A stretch of 64,000 bases of DNA from Coriobacteriia bacterium. Its GTDB lineage: Bacteria > Actinomycetota > Coriobacteriia > Anaerosomatales > Anaerosomataceae. A model generated the notes under the pieces. It was not told where the DNA came from. It did not search any database and saw only the letters and a program-made list of their open reading frames with translations. Positions 1 to 8,348 of the stretch are shown one piece after another. Made by a program: the position numbers and the translations under genes. The stretch covers positions 186,001-250,000 of the forward strand of contig JAUSBK010000010.1 in the NCBI GenBank assembly GCA_030652115.1, given 5' to 3'. How positions within the stretch are numbered: the first letter of the stretch is position 1; each line of letters starts with the position of its first letter.

Positions 1-334
1 GCCCCAAGGATTCAGCACTCGCGTAAGCACCAAGCCGAGTGTCTCCCAGCTCCCGCAGCAGGGCGTATCCGGAACGCGCTAGCTGGACCTCAATCAGACG
101 GACGGCCTCGTCAGGGCGGAGACCGAGCCCCGAGCTCCAGTACGAGGCATCGAGCTCAGATAGGTAGAGATAATGCTTGGACGGGTCGAGACCGGCGCAA
201 GGAAGCATGCATTCGGCGTCTGTCAGGAATGGTGCCAAGGCGTAGGGTGCAAGCGGATACCCTCGTCGGGGGAAGTCGGCAACTCGAACACCTACCGGCA
301 TCAGGGGAAGAATGTCGAGTACGTTCGGGCACAT
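1..334 (-). CDS. Unknown protein, N-terminal part only (runs off the left edge)
   Basis: An open minus-strand frame starts at ATG 334 and reaches base 1 without a stop, giving 111 N-terminal residues. It begins MCPNVLDILPLMPVG and includes YPLAPYALAPFL and SKHYLYLSELDASYW. The start lies only 3 nt after the radical-SAM stop codon, with an AGGAAG ribosome-binding site inside the end of that gene, so it is translated as the last visible gene of the operon. I recognise no family in the visible part; no signal peptide or membrane segment is seen. Its place makes it a probable functional partner of the helicase/ATPase/radical-SAM genes upstream. The C-terminal part lies outside the window. Confidence 0.7.
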   Translation of the reverse strand, partial: MCPNVLDILPLMPVGVRVADFPRRGYPLAPYALAPFLTDAECMLPCAGLDPSKHYLYLSELDASYWSSGLGLRPDEAVRLIEVQLARSGYALLRELGDTRLGAYASAESLG

Positions 335-337
335 CCT

Positions 338-1537
338 CTACTTCTTCCTGCCACCTAGTAGTGTCGTGTTGATTGCCCTAATCTCGTCCTCTTCATGAGA
401 CGACGCGTCAAGGCCAAGGCTTGCCGCTGCGGCACTTCTCGCGGCCCGCGGAATGCGCTCGAGCTGGGAGCTATACCGTTCTCGTGGGATGCCATATCGA
501 ATGCAGATGTTGTTGAGCCTGACCGTGCGCCTTAGTCCCCTAACCTGCTCATCTCGCCACCCATCCGCCAAGAAGTACTCGTCCCGGGTCTGGCTCTTGG
601 CGCGTGGGTCGTAGCCATCCACGTACCTATCCAGCGGCCGATACCGGCAATCGGACACCTGTACGCCCCACTCAGAGCATTGCTCGACCTTTGCAAAGAC
701 CTCCTCTGGAGCTCGGTCATGGTTGTACAGCATGAACACCTGCAGTTGGCGGTTTGAGTAACCGGCATCTCGCAGAATGTCGAGCTGGGTGAGGATGTTC
801 TCATCATCCGCCAAGGGGCCATCCCAAGCGATGCGGGCATTGCGGAACCTCGCAGCCTTCAACAGGGCCGCTAGGTGAGGCTTCTCCTGTAGTATCCGGC
901 CGTCAAGCCCGCTCTGGCTCTCGCAACTTATGACCCTCCCGTCCAGCCGGAAATCCGCAAGTTCCTCAAGGATGTTCTCGATGTGGGGATTCGCAAGGAG
1001 GTTGTTGTCATAGAACACCACCTTGGGCTTAACAATCTCGTTCTTGATGGTCTTCTTCGCCTTGTACTTTGGCTCGATTCGATAAGTGCCGCAGAAGTCA
1101 CACCGACGAACACAGCCACGAGATGCGTGGACTATCTGGTAGTCAGTCTCCACCAGGTCAAAAGCAGGTGCCTCGGCCTCTGCCTCCGGGTGTATGCCTT
1201 CATGAACCTCGTCAGATCCCGTGAACTCCTTGCACTCCTTCGGCGCCAGCGATGCGTAGATTCCTCCAACCCTAATCAACGCACCTGGGAACAAGCTCCG
1301 AGCGCCTTGGACGGCCTCGCGCACGTACTCAGACCAGAATGTGAACAGTGATGTGACGTACACCTCATCCGGTGTGAATCCGTCAAGCGGGTCACCCCAG
1401 ACGACAAGTTTCACGTCGTCGCCTAGGCTTCTGCGCCAGGCGCCAATCTTCAGGAGCCCGACTGGCAGATAGTCTCTGTGGAAGTGGCTCTTCCTGGGAA
1501 CCGGAAAACGGGGCTGGACCAGAAGTACCTGCGCCAC
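338..1537 (-). CDS. Radical SAM protein with B12-binding-like N-terminus
   Basis: This 399-aa protein has a CxxxCxxC cluster motif (CVRRCDFC, Cys142/146/149) that binds the 4Fe-4S cluster of radical-SAM enzymes. The motif is preceded by a Rossmann-like stretch (VLLVQPRFPVP, VYVTSLFTFW, IRVGGIYASL) resembling the cobalamin-binding domain of B12-dependent radical-SAM proteins, although I see no clear DxHxxG motif. The C-terminal half includes VVFYDNNLLANP. The start chosen is GTG 1537, which shares one base with the stop of the upstream gene and has GGGAGAG before it; a longer upstream frame looks non-coding. The substrate is unknown. Linkage to a helicase and an SMC-like ATPase suggests a nucleic-acid or nucleotide chemistry, but this is inference. 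Confidence 0.8.
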   Translation of the reverse strand: MAQVLLVQPRFPVPRKSHFHRDYLPVGLLKIGAWRRSLGDDVKLVVWGDPLDGFTPDEVYVTSLFTFWSEYVREAVQGARSLFPGALIRVGGIYASLAPKECKEFTGSDEVHEGIHPEAEAEAPAFDLVETDYQIVHASRGCVRRCDFCGTYRIEPKYKAKKTIKNEIVKPKVVFYDNNLLANPHIENILEELADFRLDGRVISCESQSGLDGRILQEKPHLAALLKAARFRNARIAWDGPLADDENILTQLDILRDAGYSNRQLQVFMLYNHDRAPEEVFAKVEQCSEWGVQVSDCRYRPLDRYVDGYDPRAKSQTRDEYFLADGWRDEQVRGLRRTVRLNNICIRYGIPRERYSSQLERIPRAARSAAAASLGLDASSHEEDEIRAINTTLLGGRKK

Positions 1538-1983
1538 TACTCTCCCTGCCCGTCCTGCCGGGCGAACGGCCACTGAACTTCTGACTCGCTCGCGGCCGTG
1601 AAGACCTGCGCGTTGAGCCAGAAGCGGAAGACGTCCATGTCCGCGAGCTTCTCCTCCAGCATGTCGATACCTGCATTGGCGTAGGTCTCCGCAATCGCAT
1701 AGCACTCATTCATGCTGGGCGGAGAGCTCGAGGGTTGACTAGCGAGTCCAATCGCCGCCATCAGTCCGCGGTCGGCTGCGCTCAAGCCGCTTGTCTTGAT
1801 GTAGCTATCCTTGCGACCCAGAGGCTTGGAGGTCGACATTCTGAAACCGTACGAGGCGGCCAGTAGGAAGGCCTCCTTGTTTTCGGCTCTCGACTTTTCT
1901 GTAGACAAGGCCTGGACCAGGATGCCGAAGAGCGCCTTCTTGTCGGTTTCCACGTACAGGTTGGTTGCTTCGTTGCTCTCCAT
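1537..1983 (-). CDS. Unknown 148-aa protein of the helicase/ATPase/radical-SAM operon
   Basis: This small soluble protein starts at ATG 1983, one base after the ATPase stop, and its stop codon overlaps the radical-SAM start. It contains KEAFLLAASYGFR, a Ser/Pro-rich linker (SQPSSSPPS) and a helical C-terminal half (CYAIAETYANAGIDMLEEK). No catalytic motif, metal ligand set or membrane segment is visible. Small DndE-like or adaptor proteins often accompany DndD-like ATPases, but I do not see DndE sequence features here and do not claim homology. Its tight coupling on both sides argues that its product is needed in proportion to its neighbours. Confidence 0.65.
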   Translation of the reverse strand: MESNEATNLYVETDKKALFGILVQALSTEKSRAENKEAFLLAASYGFRMSTSKPLGRKDSYIKTSGLSAADRGLMAAIGLASQPSSSPPSMNECYAIAETYANAGIDMLEEKLADMDVFRFWLNAQVFTAASESEVQWPFARQDGQGE

Positions 1984-1984
1984 C

Positions 1985-3979
1985 TCAGCGCTCCGTCACA
2001 CTCGTGGACTGTTCTCGTTGGTCGAAGGCCATGTCCATGACCTTCAGGGCAGGTAGTGAAGCCCTCAGTGCTGTGATGACAGCATCATCGAATTCGCCGG
2101 GCTTCATAAGCAGGGCGAGCTGCCGGTCCTTCAGGTTTTCCCCAATGCTCTCTGCAACGCTGACTCGTGTTGACGGGTCCAGGTTCACGAGCGGACTATC
2201 GAAGATGAGCGGAGGGCTATCGAAACCGGATACCTCCCCCAGCGCCTGGCCGAACGCTATGGCGAGGCACACATTCTCTCCACCACTCAGGCTGCCAGTA
2301 GCTTCCCATCCATCCGACGTGTCCACGGATACGTGATAGTCGTCATCCACCGTCGCCGCGGTGTAAGTCTCGCCCTTCCATACCATCATGTGCTTGAAGG
2401 CCGTGTCTAGAGCCCCAGAGACCCTCGCCCGAGCGGTTCCGAGCAGGTCCTCATAGACCTGCTCGGCGGCATCCAGGCACCTTTCGGTGAATTCCAGGGA
2501 TGCAGCAGTCTTCTGTCTTGAAGCGTCCTTCCTTAACTCAAGCTTGTAAGCCTTTTCGGTCTTCTCAAGCTGTGCCTGCGCGCTGTCTCTGTCCTTCTTG
2601 TCGGAGGTTATGGCCTTGTCAGCGTCCGACAGCAGGTGCTGGGCCTTCGCCCTCTGGTCCTTGACAAGGCCCACCTCGGGGTTGACTCCGCCCAGCGCAT
2701 CGAGAGTGTTGCCGTGCTCCACTACAGCGTTTTGGCACCTCGCAATTTCCGAGTCCAGGGTGGACATCTGTTCTCGGACTTGCGAGGTCTGACGCTGGAA
2801 GGTCGCGGCTCGGTCTCGCCCAACCGCTATCCCGCTCTCATGCTCCATCAGGAACTGTCCGAGCTCCCCAACACGCATCTTCTCGGGCAAGAGCGATTCG
2901 ACCTCGGCGTACTCTGTGGTGCCTGGTGTCAGCGGCCTGCGGCAGATGCACGACTGCCTTGATGGAGACAGTAGCTCTCTTAGATACTCCGCATCGATTG
3001 GGGGAGGATACCTGTGCGCGGCCTTCTCGGTCGCCACCAACCGCTCGGCTTTGACCAGCGCATCCTGCGCCAACACGAATCCGGCGGAGGCAGCTACTGT
3101 CGTCCTGAGCTGCTCCTCTAGAGCGACGTAGTTGCGCTCTGCTTCAGCCAGACCAGACCGGGCCGCCTTCAGCTTCAGGTCCGCCTCGTAGGCGTCCTGA
3201 TGCACTTCGAGCTTGGCATCAAGCTCCGCGATTTCTGCAGCCAGAGAGTCGACTGCATCAGTCTTCTTGGCGATTGCCTCGTCGAGGTTCTGAACTCTAT
3301 CCGTGTAGTCACTCACATCTTTGGCCAGGCGTTCCAAGTGTTCGCCCGCCCCGCCGCCAGAGACGCTGAACCAGTCTCGTCTCACGTCCCCCAGCCGCTT
3401 GATGAGCCGCTCGAGCACGTCAATCTGTGCGATGGACAAGACAGCCTGCTGGACCTTGTCTGATTCGGTGTCATGAATGAACTGCTGCATGCGCTCAAGG
3501 TTCAGCATGTAGTAAGGGCGGATGCGATTGGGGAGGTATCTCTCGACCCACTCCCTGGCCTCGTCCTGCCCGAGGGTTGTCCAGTCGGAGTTCGGTTGAC
3601 TCAACTGAACCGTCAACTCCGACTTGCCTTTCGGCTCCACGTGAGTGGGACCCACAACCCTGAACGCCCGCTTCCGGGTAATACGCACCGAAGTTCGGTC
3701 GTCTAGCATGAAGAGAAGCTGGACCGAAGCCTCCGGCTCCTCTCCCGGTTGCAGACCCTCCCCTAACCTCCCCTTGTTCACGAAGGGCAGGCTCCTATTG
3801 CCGTCGACGGCGTAGAGCTCCTCATCGTAGAGGCACCAGTTGATTGCGTTGAGCAGGTTTGTCTTCCCCGCTCCCACGTGGGCCACCAGGAGCGTAGCTT
3901 GACTCAGCTCACCGTCCTTCGGCAGCTCCAGGTCGCGATACTGGCGATAGTTCCGTATGCGAATCTTGGCCAACCTCAT
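1985..3979 (-). CDS. SMC/Rad50/DndD-like AAA ATPase with Cys hook
   Basis: This 664-aa P-loop ATPase is built like Rad50 and DndD. The N-terminus is MRLAKIRIRNYRQYRDLEL, with Walker A AHVGAGKT at residues 33-40. Long coiled-coil arms run from about 215 to 320 and 375 to 500 on either side of a central C-x-C hook (CICRRPL, Cys344/346). The ABC signature LSGGEN is near 564 and Walker B LIFDSPLVNLD near 591. Such ATPases use dimerisation to sense or load onto DNA. The ATG at 3979 overlaps the upstream stop (ATGA), so a longer frame was rejected. The hook is C-x-C rather than the classic CxxC of Rad50. It is unlike housekeeping SMC, RecF or RecN in length and context, and a defence or DNA-modification role is likely. 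Confidence 0.8.
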   Translation of the reverse strand: MRLAKIRIRNYRQYRDLELPKDGELSQATLLVAHVGAGKTNLLNAINWCLYDEELYAVDGNRSLPFVNKGRLGEGLQPGEEPEASVQLLFMLDDRTSVRITRKRAFRVVGPTHVEPKGKSELTVQLSQPNSDWTTLGQDEAREWVERYLPNRIRPYYMLNLERMQQFIHDTESDKVQQAVLSIAQIDVLERLIKRLGDVRRDWFSVSGGGAGEHLERLAKDVSDYTDRVQNLDEAIAKKTDAVDSLAAEIAELDAKLEVHQDAYEADLKLKAARSGLAEAERNYVALEEQLRTTVAASAGFVLAQDALVKAERLVATEKAAHRYPPPIDAEYLRELLSPSRQSCICRRPLTPGTTEYAEVESLLPEKMRVGELGQFLMEHESGIAVGRDRAATFQRQTSQVREQMSTLDSEIARCQNAVVEHGNTLDALGGVNPEVGLVKDQRAKAQHLLSDADKAITSDKKDRDSAQAQLEKTEKAYKLELRKDASRQKTAASLEFTERCLDAAEQVYEDLLGTARARVSGALDTAFKHMMVWKGETYTAATVDDDYHVSVDTSDGWEATGSLSGGENVCLAIAFGQALGEVSGFDSPPLIFDSPLVNLDPSTRVSVAESIGENLKDRQLALLMKPGEFDDAVITALRASLPALKVMDMAFDQREQSTSVTER

Positions 3980-4167
3980 TGCGCGCCTCCGCTCGCAGAG
4001 GACTGTCCGCTGGGGAGGTGCTTCTGCAAGAGCATCTTGTACTCGCTCTTGAACGAGCGACCGCTCTCGGACCCCTGCTCGAAATCCACTAGCTCGAGCA
4101 GACACTCCTTGACGCCAGGGTCAGTAGCAAGCTGCTCAATCTTCTCGATTATCGACTTGTCGCTCAT
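3976..4167 (-). CDS. Small 63-aa acidic protein between helicase and ATPase
   Basis: A short gene starts at MSDKSIIEKIEQL (ATG 4167), 16 nt after the helicase stop, and ends in an ATGA overlap with the ATPase start. The product is predicted to be helical (KECLLELVDFEQ), has a polar Ser-rich tail (LPSGQSSASGGAQ) and no recognisable domain. An upstream ATG at 4203 would overlap the helicase gene and is less likely. Its tight placement suggests a small subunit or adaptor for the ATPase or helicase. The family is not recognised. Confidence 0.6.
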   Translation of the reverse strand: MSDKSIIEKIEQLATDPGVKECLLELVDFEQGSESGRSFKSEYKMLLQKHLPSGQSSASGGAQ

Positions 4168-4183
4168 CCCATCCTCACAGTCA

Positions 4184-6298
4184 CTAGTCCAACAGTTGCC
4201 CAAGCTCGCCTAGCACTCTGGCGTGCACTTCTGCGCCGTTCTCCGCAGTGGATGCGAACTCATTCAGTCGCTCCAACTCCTTCCTGAACAGTCTGATTTC
4301 CACGTCTCGCAGTTGGGCATCGCCAGACTCACCAAGCCCCGGCCTGACGAGCACGTCATAGATGACGGCTCTATGCTTTCCAGGAGCTCTTCGAAGTAGG
4401 CGTCCTCTCCGCTGGATGAACTCCGTTGGGTTGGTCGAACTTGCGAGAATCAACCCAACACGCGCTGACGGCACATCAACGCCAGCGTCGAGACACTTCA
4501 TGGCAATCAGCACGGGAATGTCGCCGCTCCCGAACTTCTCCAGCAAGAACTCCCTTTCGCTCATCCCACCATATCGAGCTTCGGGCTTGGTGCCCTCCGC
4601 ACCCGTAAACTCGGAGAACACCAAACAACGACCAGCCAAGACTTGCTCCACCGCCAGCATCTGTTGCCTGTCAAAACAGTAGATGATGAGCCGAGTCACA
4701 TCGGGACCCAGCTCCTGAAGCACATCGTCCAGAGCATTCAGCTTCTGCCGCGCGCACTTCACCACACTCGCCCTCATGAAGAGGAACCTCTCGTCGAACG
4801 ACTTATCGCCGTCGGACCCACCCGAAGCCCAGCCCGCCTGCGCCGCCTTCTTCGTCAGCGCCACGTAGTCGTCAAGCTCGTCATCCTCTAGTGATACAAA
4901 CAGCGGCTTGTAGGTGTAGGGGGTCAAGATGGTCAAGGACGTACCGGGGATGACAGTCCTCAGAGCCTCCTCAATCATGAAGGAGTATGGCTCGTGCCCG
5001 AAGTAGTCCTCGAGAACCGCCGTGCCTTCGTCGTCGAACCACCTGTACGGCGTCGCGCTTAGCCCCAGTCGAGCGGTGTAACTGCTCGACAACGCCGCGC
5101 GTAATCTCGAGGCGCCGAGTCCATGAACCTCATCGCCTATCAGCATTGCTTCGGCAATCGGCGACCTTCCCACCAACTCCACGGCAGACAGGAAATCGTC
5201 GCCAGCAGCGGTATTCTGGACGGCGACGACCACCCCGACCCTCCGGGTCCCGGAGGCGACGCGTGAGGCGCACTCCAATACCGAGCTTCTCCACTTGGCG
5301 TTTCCGCCGTGAGCAACGACAGTTGGCACGCCCGGGAAGAACCTGGTCACATCCCGCATCCATTGCGTTGCCAAGTGCTGATACGGAACAGAGATAACGA
5401 GGAGAGTGTGGGGATTGGCTTCGGAGTAGCGCCTCGCGCACTCTAGGGCGGTGACTGTCTTGCCCGTCCCGGTCGCCATTTGGAGTAGTTTGCGACACCC
5501 GCTCTCAAGCCATGCGTCTACCGCCCGAAGTTGGTGCTCCCACAGTCCAACCGGGCAAGAGGAGACTGCCGACGCTGGAGAATAGGCCTCGAGGCGCAGC
5601 TCGCTTAGGGAATCCGGTGCGTACTCGAGAAGTTTGCGGGACACAGCTTCCGGGACGCTCATGACCCGTGCACCGGGGACATCATCGTTCCAGTAGCGTT
5701 CGAACAGGCTGACATCGTCGGCCACGTATGCAGCCTCTACCGCTTCCCAGCTGCGGAAGACCTTGAAGTGCTCAAGGTTGTCCAACCACCCAGAAGCAGT
5801 CTCATTCATCGAGCCGCTGAACGACACTTCATTACCCGAGGCGTCTCTGAGGATGCCAATCTTCTGATGGAAGAGCCCCGAGCCATCAGCGGCTGCGGGT
5901 ACCGCTACTCTCATCTCGAGCGTGCCGTTCCTGAGCATCCAGCACATGGCACGGACGTGGTCACGAGCAAGAATGTCTCCCAGGGTGTCGAAGTCGAGTG
6001 CTTGGAGCATGAACTCGCCAAGTCGCTCGCCAAGCGATTCCCGCGACAACTCCGCTAGTGCGACAGCATCAGCGCTGCTCAAGCGTGGCGAACAAATCAG
6101 CCTGATGCGACCTCCATTCTCGAGCAACCCCGAGATGCCCCGCGCGGCCACAGCTAGTGAAGTCGATGAGAAGAACCCGGCAATCCGGTCGTAGCTCAGT
6201 GAGGCAGACAGTGCCGGGACGTAGAAGGAGGTCAGCACCGACCGGCCCATCTCTCCGGAATCGTAGCTGCGGAGAAGGTCCAAACCCTGCAATCCCAT
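4184..6298 (-). CDS. PLD-family nuclease fused to SF2 (DEAD/DEAH-type) helicase
   Basis: This is a two-part protein of about 704 aa. The N-terminal 230 residues form a phospholipase-D-like nuclease domain: YDRIAGFFSSTSLAVAARG, then FHQKIGILRD (~143) and FSGSMNET (~160), the H-x-K and GSxN parts of the PLD active site. The rest is a superfamily-2 helicase with a Q-motif-like LWEHQLRAVDAW, Walker A MATGTGKT (~275-281), DEVH box (GDEVHGLG), motif III LSATP and motif VI QRRGRLLR. Start 6298 was chosen over 6310 and 6397 because GGGAG lies 5 nt upstream; 6310 is possible. This architecture is frequent in phage-defence and restriction-like cassettes. It is the first gene of the operon. Confidence 0.82.
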   Translation of the reverse strand: MGLQGLDLLRSYDSGEMGRSVLTSFYVPALSASLSYDRIAGFFSSTSLAVAARGISGLLENGGRIRLICSPRLSSADAVALAELSRESLGERLGEFMLQALDFDTLGDILARDHVRAMCWMLRNGTLEMRVAVPAAADGSGLFHQKIGILRDASGNEVSFSGSMNETASGWLDNLEHFKVFRSWEAVEAAYVADDVSLFERYWNDDVPGARVMSVPEAVSRKLLEYAPDSLSELRLEAYSPASAVSSCPVGLWEHQLRAVDAWLESGCRKLLQMATGTGKTVTALECARRYSEANPHTLLVISVPYQHLATQWMRDVTRFFPGVPTVVAHGGNAKWRSSVLECASRVASGTRRVGVVVAVQNTAAGDDFLSAVELVGRSPIAEAMLIGDEVHGLGASRLRAALSSSYTARLGLSATPYRWFDDEGTAVLEDYFGHEPYSFMIEEALRTVIPGTSLTILTPYTYKPLFVSLEDDELDDYVALTKKAAQAGWASGGSDGDKSFDERFLFMRASVVKCARQKLNALDDVLQELGPDVTRLIIYCFDRQQMLAVEQVLAGRCLVFSEFTGAEGTKPEARYGGMSEREFLLEKFGSGDIPVLIAMKCLDAGVDVPSARVGLILASSTNPTEFIQRRGRLLRRAPGKHRAVIYDVLVRPGLGESGDAQLRDVEIRLFRKELERLNEFASTAENGAEVHARVLGELGQLLD

Positions 6299-6465
6299 CC
6301 GAGCTCCCATCCCGCATGGTGGGGCGAGTTGCGTTGCGGGCGAGTCGTGTCCCACCCACATCGTCCCTACGATACCAGTCCGCACCGACACGGCCATCGA
6401 TACGGGAGTCCCCTTCGCGAAATGTTACGCGCACGCGAAAACGCCTTCGAATACAAATCACCCTC

Positions 6466-6483
6466 GGGGGGGCCTGGGGGGGG
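6466..6483. repeat. Two poly-G tracts (G7 and G8) upstream of the helicase operon
   Basis: A run of seven G (6466-6472) is followed after CCT by a run of eight G (6476-6483), about 170 bases upstream of the helicase start. Such tracts are prone to slipped-strand length change and can form G-quadruplexes. They lie in the otherwise gene-free stretch 6299-6633, in which I see no other convincing element except an imperfect TTCGCG/CGCGAA inverted repeat near 6415-6445. Confidence 0.6.
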
Positions 6484-6570
6484 TCGTTCCAGGCGATTCT
6501 TGGGGCTGTACAGGGGAAGTGATGTACGCCACAGCCAGTTGAAGAAAGGGAGGGCGTGGACCGAGAGGGC

Positions 6571-6615
6571 AAAACAAAGCCCTGGCAGATGGCATCTCTG
6601 CCTGTCTGCCAGGGC
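6571..6615 (-). terminator. Intrinsic terminator downstream of the tRNA-Pro remnant
   Basis: A perfect 11-bp stem (arms 6579-6589 and 6605-6615, core CCCTGGCAGA / TCTGCCAGGG) with a 15-nt loop is followed on the minus strand by TTTGTTTT. The order and orientation fit the terminator of a tRNA transcript reading leftwards. It also insulates the island operon from upstream transcription. Confidence 0.75.
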
Positions 6616-6633
6616 GTTCCCGTCTGGACGACT

Positions 6634-6677
<44 letters not shown>

Positions 6678-6760
6678 AATCTGCGCCACCCGAGGGCAGC
6701 GAAGCATCATAGTACGGCTCGCGCGACGTCACATCAAGCGCCGGACCGCACGCTGTCGCA

Positions 6761-7588
6761 CTAACGCACCATCAGCTGCAGTTCGGAATAGGGGTTCACG
6801 GCACTCGGCCGATGGATTTCGAAGTGAAGGTGCGGCGCGCTCGCGCTCGCGTTCCCGGTGCTGCCGACGTACCCGATGACCTGCCCGGCCACGACGCGCC
6901 CTGAGCCGACCTCGATCGACTGCAGATGCGCGTAGTAGTAGCGCGTGCCGTCGTCGGTCTCGAGCCACAGCGTGATCCCGCCGAGGCTGCTGCCACCCGA
7001 GGTCACCGTGCCGTCTTTGACCGCCACGAGCGGTGTGCCAGCGGTGGCCATGATGTCGGTACCTTTGTGCCTGCGGCCGCCGCTGCGCGGGAAGCCCCAG
7101 CTGTCGATGTACTCGTTCGGTCCGGCCACCGGGAAGAGGCCGCAAGCGGCGATCTGCTCGGCGCGTACACGTGCAGCCTCCGCAGCCTGCGCCTCGGCAA
7201 GGGCGGCCTGCGCCTCGGCGAGGGCGGCCTGCGCCTCGTCGGCTTCGCGACGCGCGTCGGTGACCTCGGCCACGAGCTCAGCCCGATCAGCCACGAGAGT
7301 CGAGACTTCGTTTGCGATGGCGTTGCGGATCCGCCGGGCCTCGGCCCCGGCAAGTCGATCGCGCGCGGAATCGAGCCGCGCGTCGTGCCACTCCAGGGAG
7401 TTGACCGCCCGCGACTCCGCAATACACGCGGTCGTTGACTCAGCGGTCAGCGAAGCGACGGTCGGGGTGGGAGTGGTTGTTGCGCTCTCGGGAGGCAGCA
7501 CGGCGGCTTGAGCGGCTGCCGGCGCCAGGAGCGCGGTCATGATCAGTGCGGTGAACGCCGTAAGCGCGGTTCTACGCTGGTAACTCAT
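6761..7588 (-). CDS. Secreted M23 (lysostaphin/LytM-type) peptidase
   Basis: This 275-aa precursor has a signal peptide (ALIMTALLAPAAAQA), a central Ala/Glu-rich coiled coil (residues ~75-145) with duplicated AALAEAQ heptads, and a C-terminal M23 metallopeptidase domain. The zinc ligands are visible as HKGTD (HxxxD) and HLHFEIH (HxH). Such proteins cut peptidoglycan cross-bridges or, coiled-coil linked like EnvC and RipA-type partners, take part in daughter-cell separation. The gene is monocistronic. The repeated coil may vary in length between strains. Confidence 0.88.
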   Translation of the reverse strand: MSYQRRTALTAFTALIMTALLAPAAAQAAVLPPESATTTPTPTVASLTAESTTACIAESRAVNSLEWHDARLDSARDRLAGAEARRIRNAIANEVSTLVADRAELVAEVTDARREADEAQAALAEAQAALAEAQAAEAARVRAEQIAACGLFPVAGPNEYIDSWGFPRSGGRRHKGTDIMATAGTPLVAVKDGTVTSGGSSLGGITLWLETDDGTRYYYAHLQSIEVGSGRVVAGQVIGYVGSTGNASASAPHLHFEIHRPSAVNPYSELQLMVR

Positions 7589-7757
7589 GGGCCTCCAAAG
7601 GCCGGGAACAGGTCCCTGCCGAAGGCGGGAATACGCCTGCGACAGCCGTGTACCCTACGCAAGCCCGATGCCAAGCCGGCCTGGTGAGGCTTTGAGCGGG
7701 CGGAATCCACACGAACTCCACACGGGAGATGCGCGCGGCTGCCATGCAGGGGCCTGA

Positions 7758-8348
7758 TCAGCCCGCTTCGGCCTTCCTGCGCCGCCGCCGACGCCAAATC
7801 GGCTGCACGAGGCGCAGAAGCGCATAGCCGAGAAGCGCCCCCGCTGCGTTGAGGATGACATCGTCGATGTCCACCGAACGTGTCCGCCCGAGCACGTCCA
7901 CGAACCACTTCGCCAACTGAAGGCCCTCGATGGCGAGCGAGATGGCCAGTCCAGCGGCCAGGACGCGCTTCCAGCCGTCGAGCTTGCGCCACGCCACCGG
8001 GCCGAGCGCGCCCAGCGGCACGAGCAGGAGGAGATTCCCGAGGAGGTTTTCCCACGCGATTCGGCCAAGATCGCTCGCCAGATAGAGCTGGATCGTCTCG
8101 AACGGCACGAGGTTGATCGAATTGCGCCAGTGGGGATCGAGCTCCACTCCCGATCCGGGCGGACCGATCTCGACGGGCAGCAGCGTCATCGAGATGACCA
8201 GCGCTGCGTAGAAGACGCCAAAGAGGCGCGAGAGGATCGTGCGACGCGCGGCACCCGTGAGCCAGCCGTGGATGGCGAGCACCGCCGCGAGCGCAGCCGC
8301 GGCGAGGAACGCAGTCCCTGAGTGGATGTACAGCTGCGACCCGGTCAC
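7758..8348 (-). CDS. VanZ-family membrane protein
   Basis: This 196-aa protein has four to five hydrophobic segments and the family hallmarks NLVPFETIQLY, ENLLGNLLLLVPLG, EGLQL and DIDDVILNAAGALLGY. VanZ proteins are membrane proteins of uncertain function, first met beside glycopeptide-resistance genes, where VanZ gives low-level teicoplanin resistance; most chromosomal copies are uncharacterised. The GTG start (8348) overlaps the coaBC stop (GTGA), so it is translated after coaBC. A poly-Arg stretch (RRRRRRK) near the C-terminus is probably cytoplasmic. Confidence 0.85.
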   Translation of the reverse strand: MTGSQLYIHSGTAFLAAAALAAVLAIHGWLTGAARRTILSRLFGVFYAALVISMTLLPVEIGPPGSGVELDPHWRNSINLVPFETIQLYLASDLGRIAWENLLGNLLLLVPLGALGPVAWRKLDGWKRVLAAGLAISLAIEGLQLAKWFVDVLGRTRSVDIDDVILNAAGALLGYALLRLVQPIWRRRRRRKAEAG

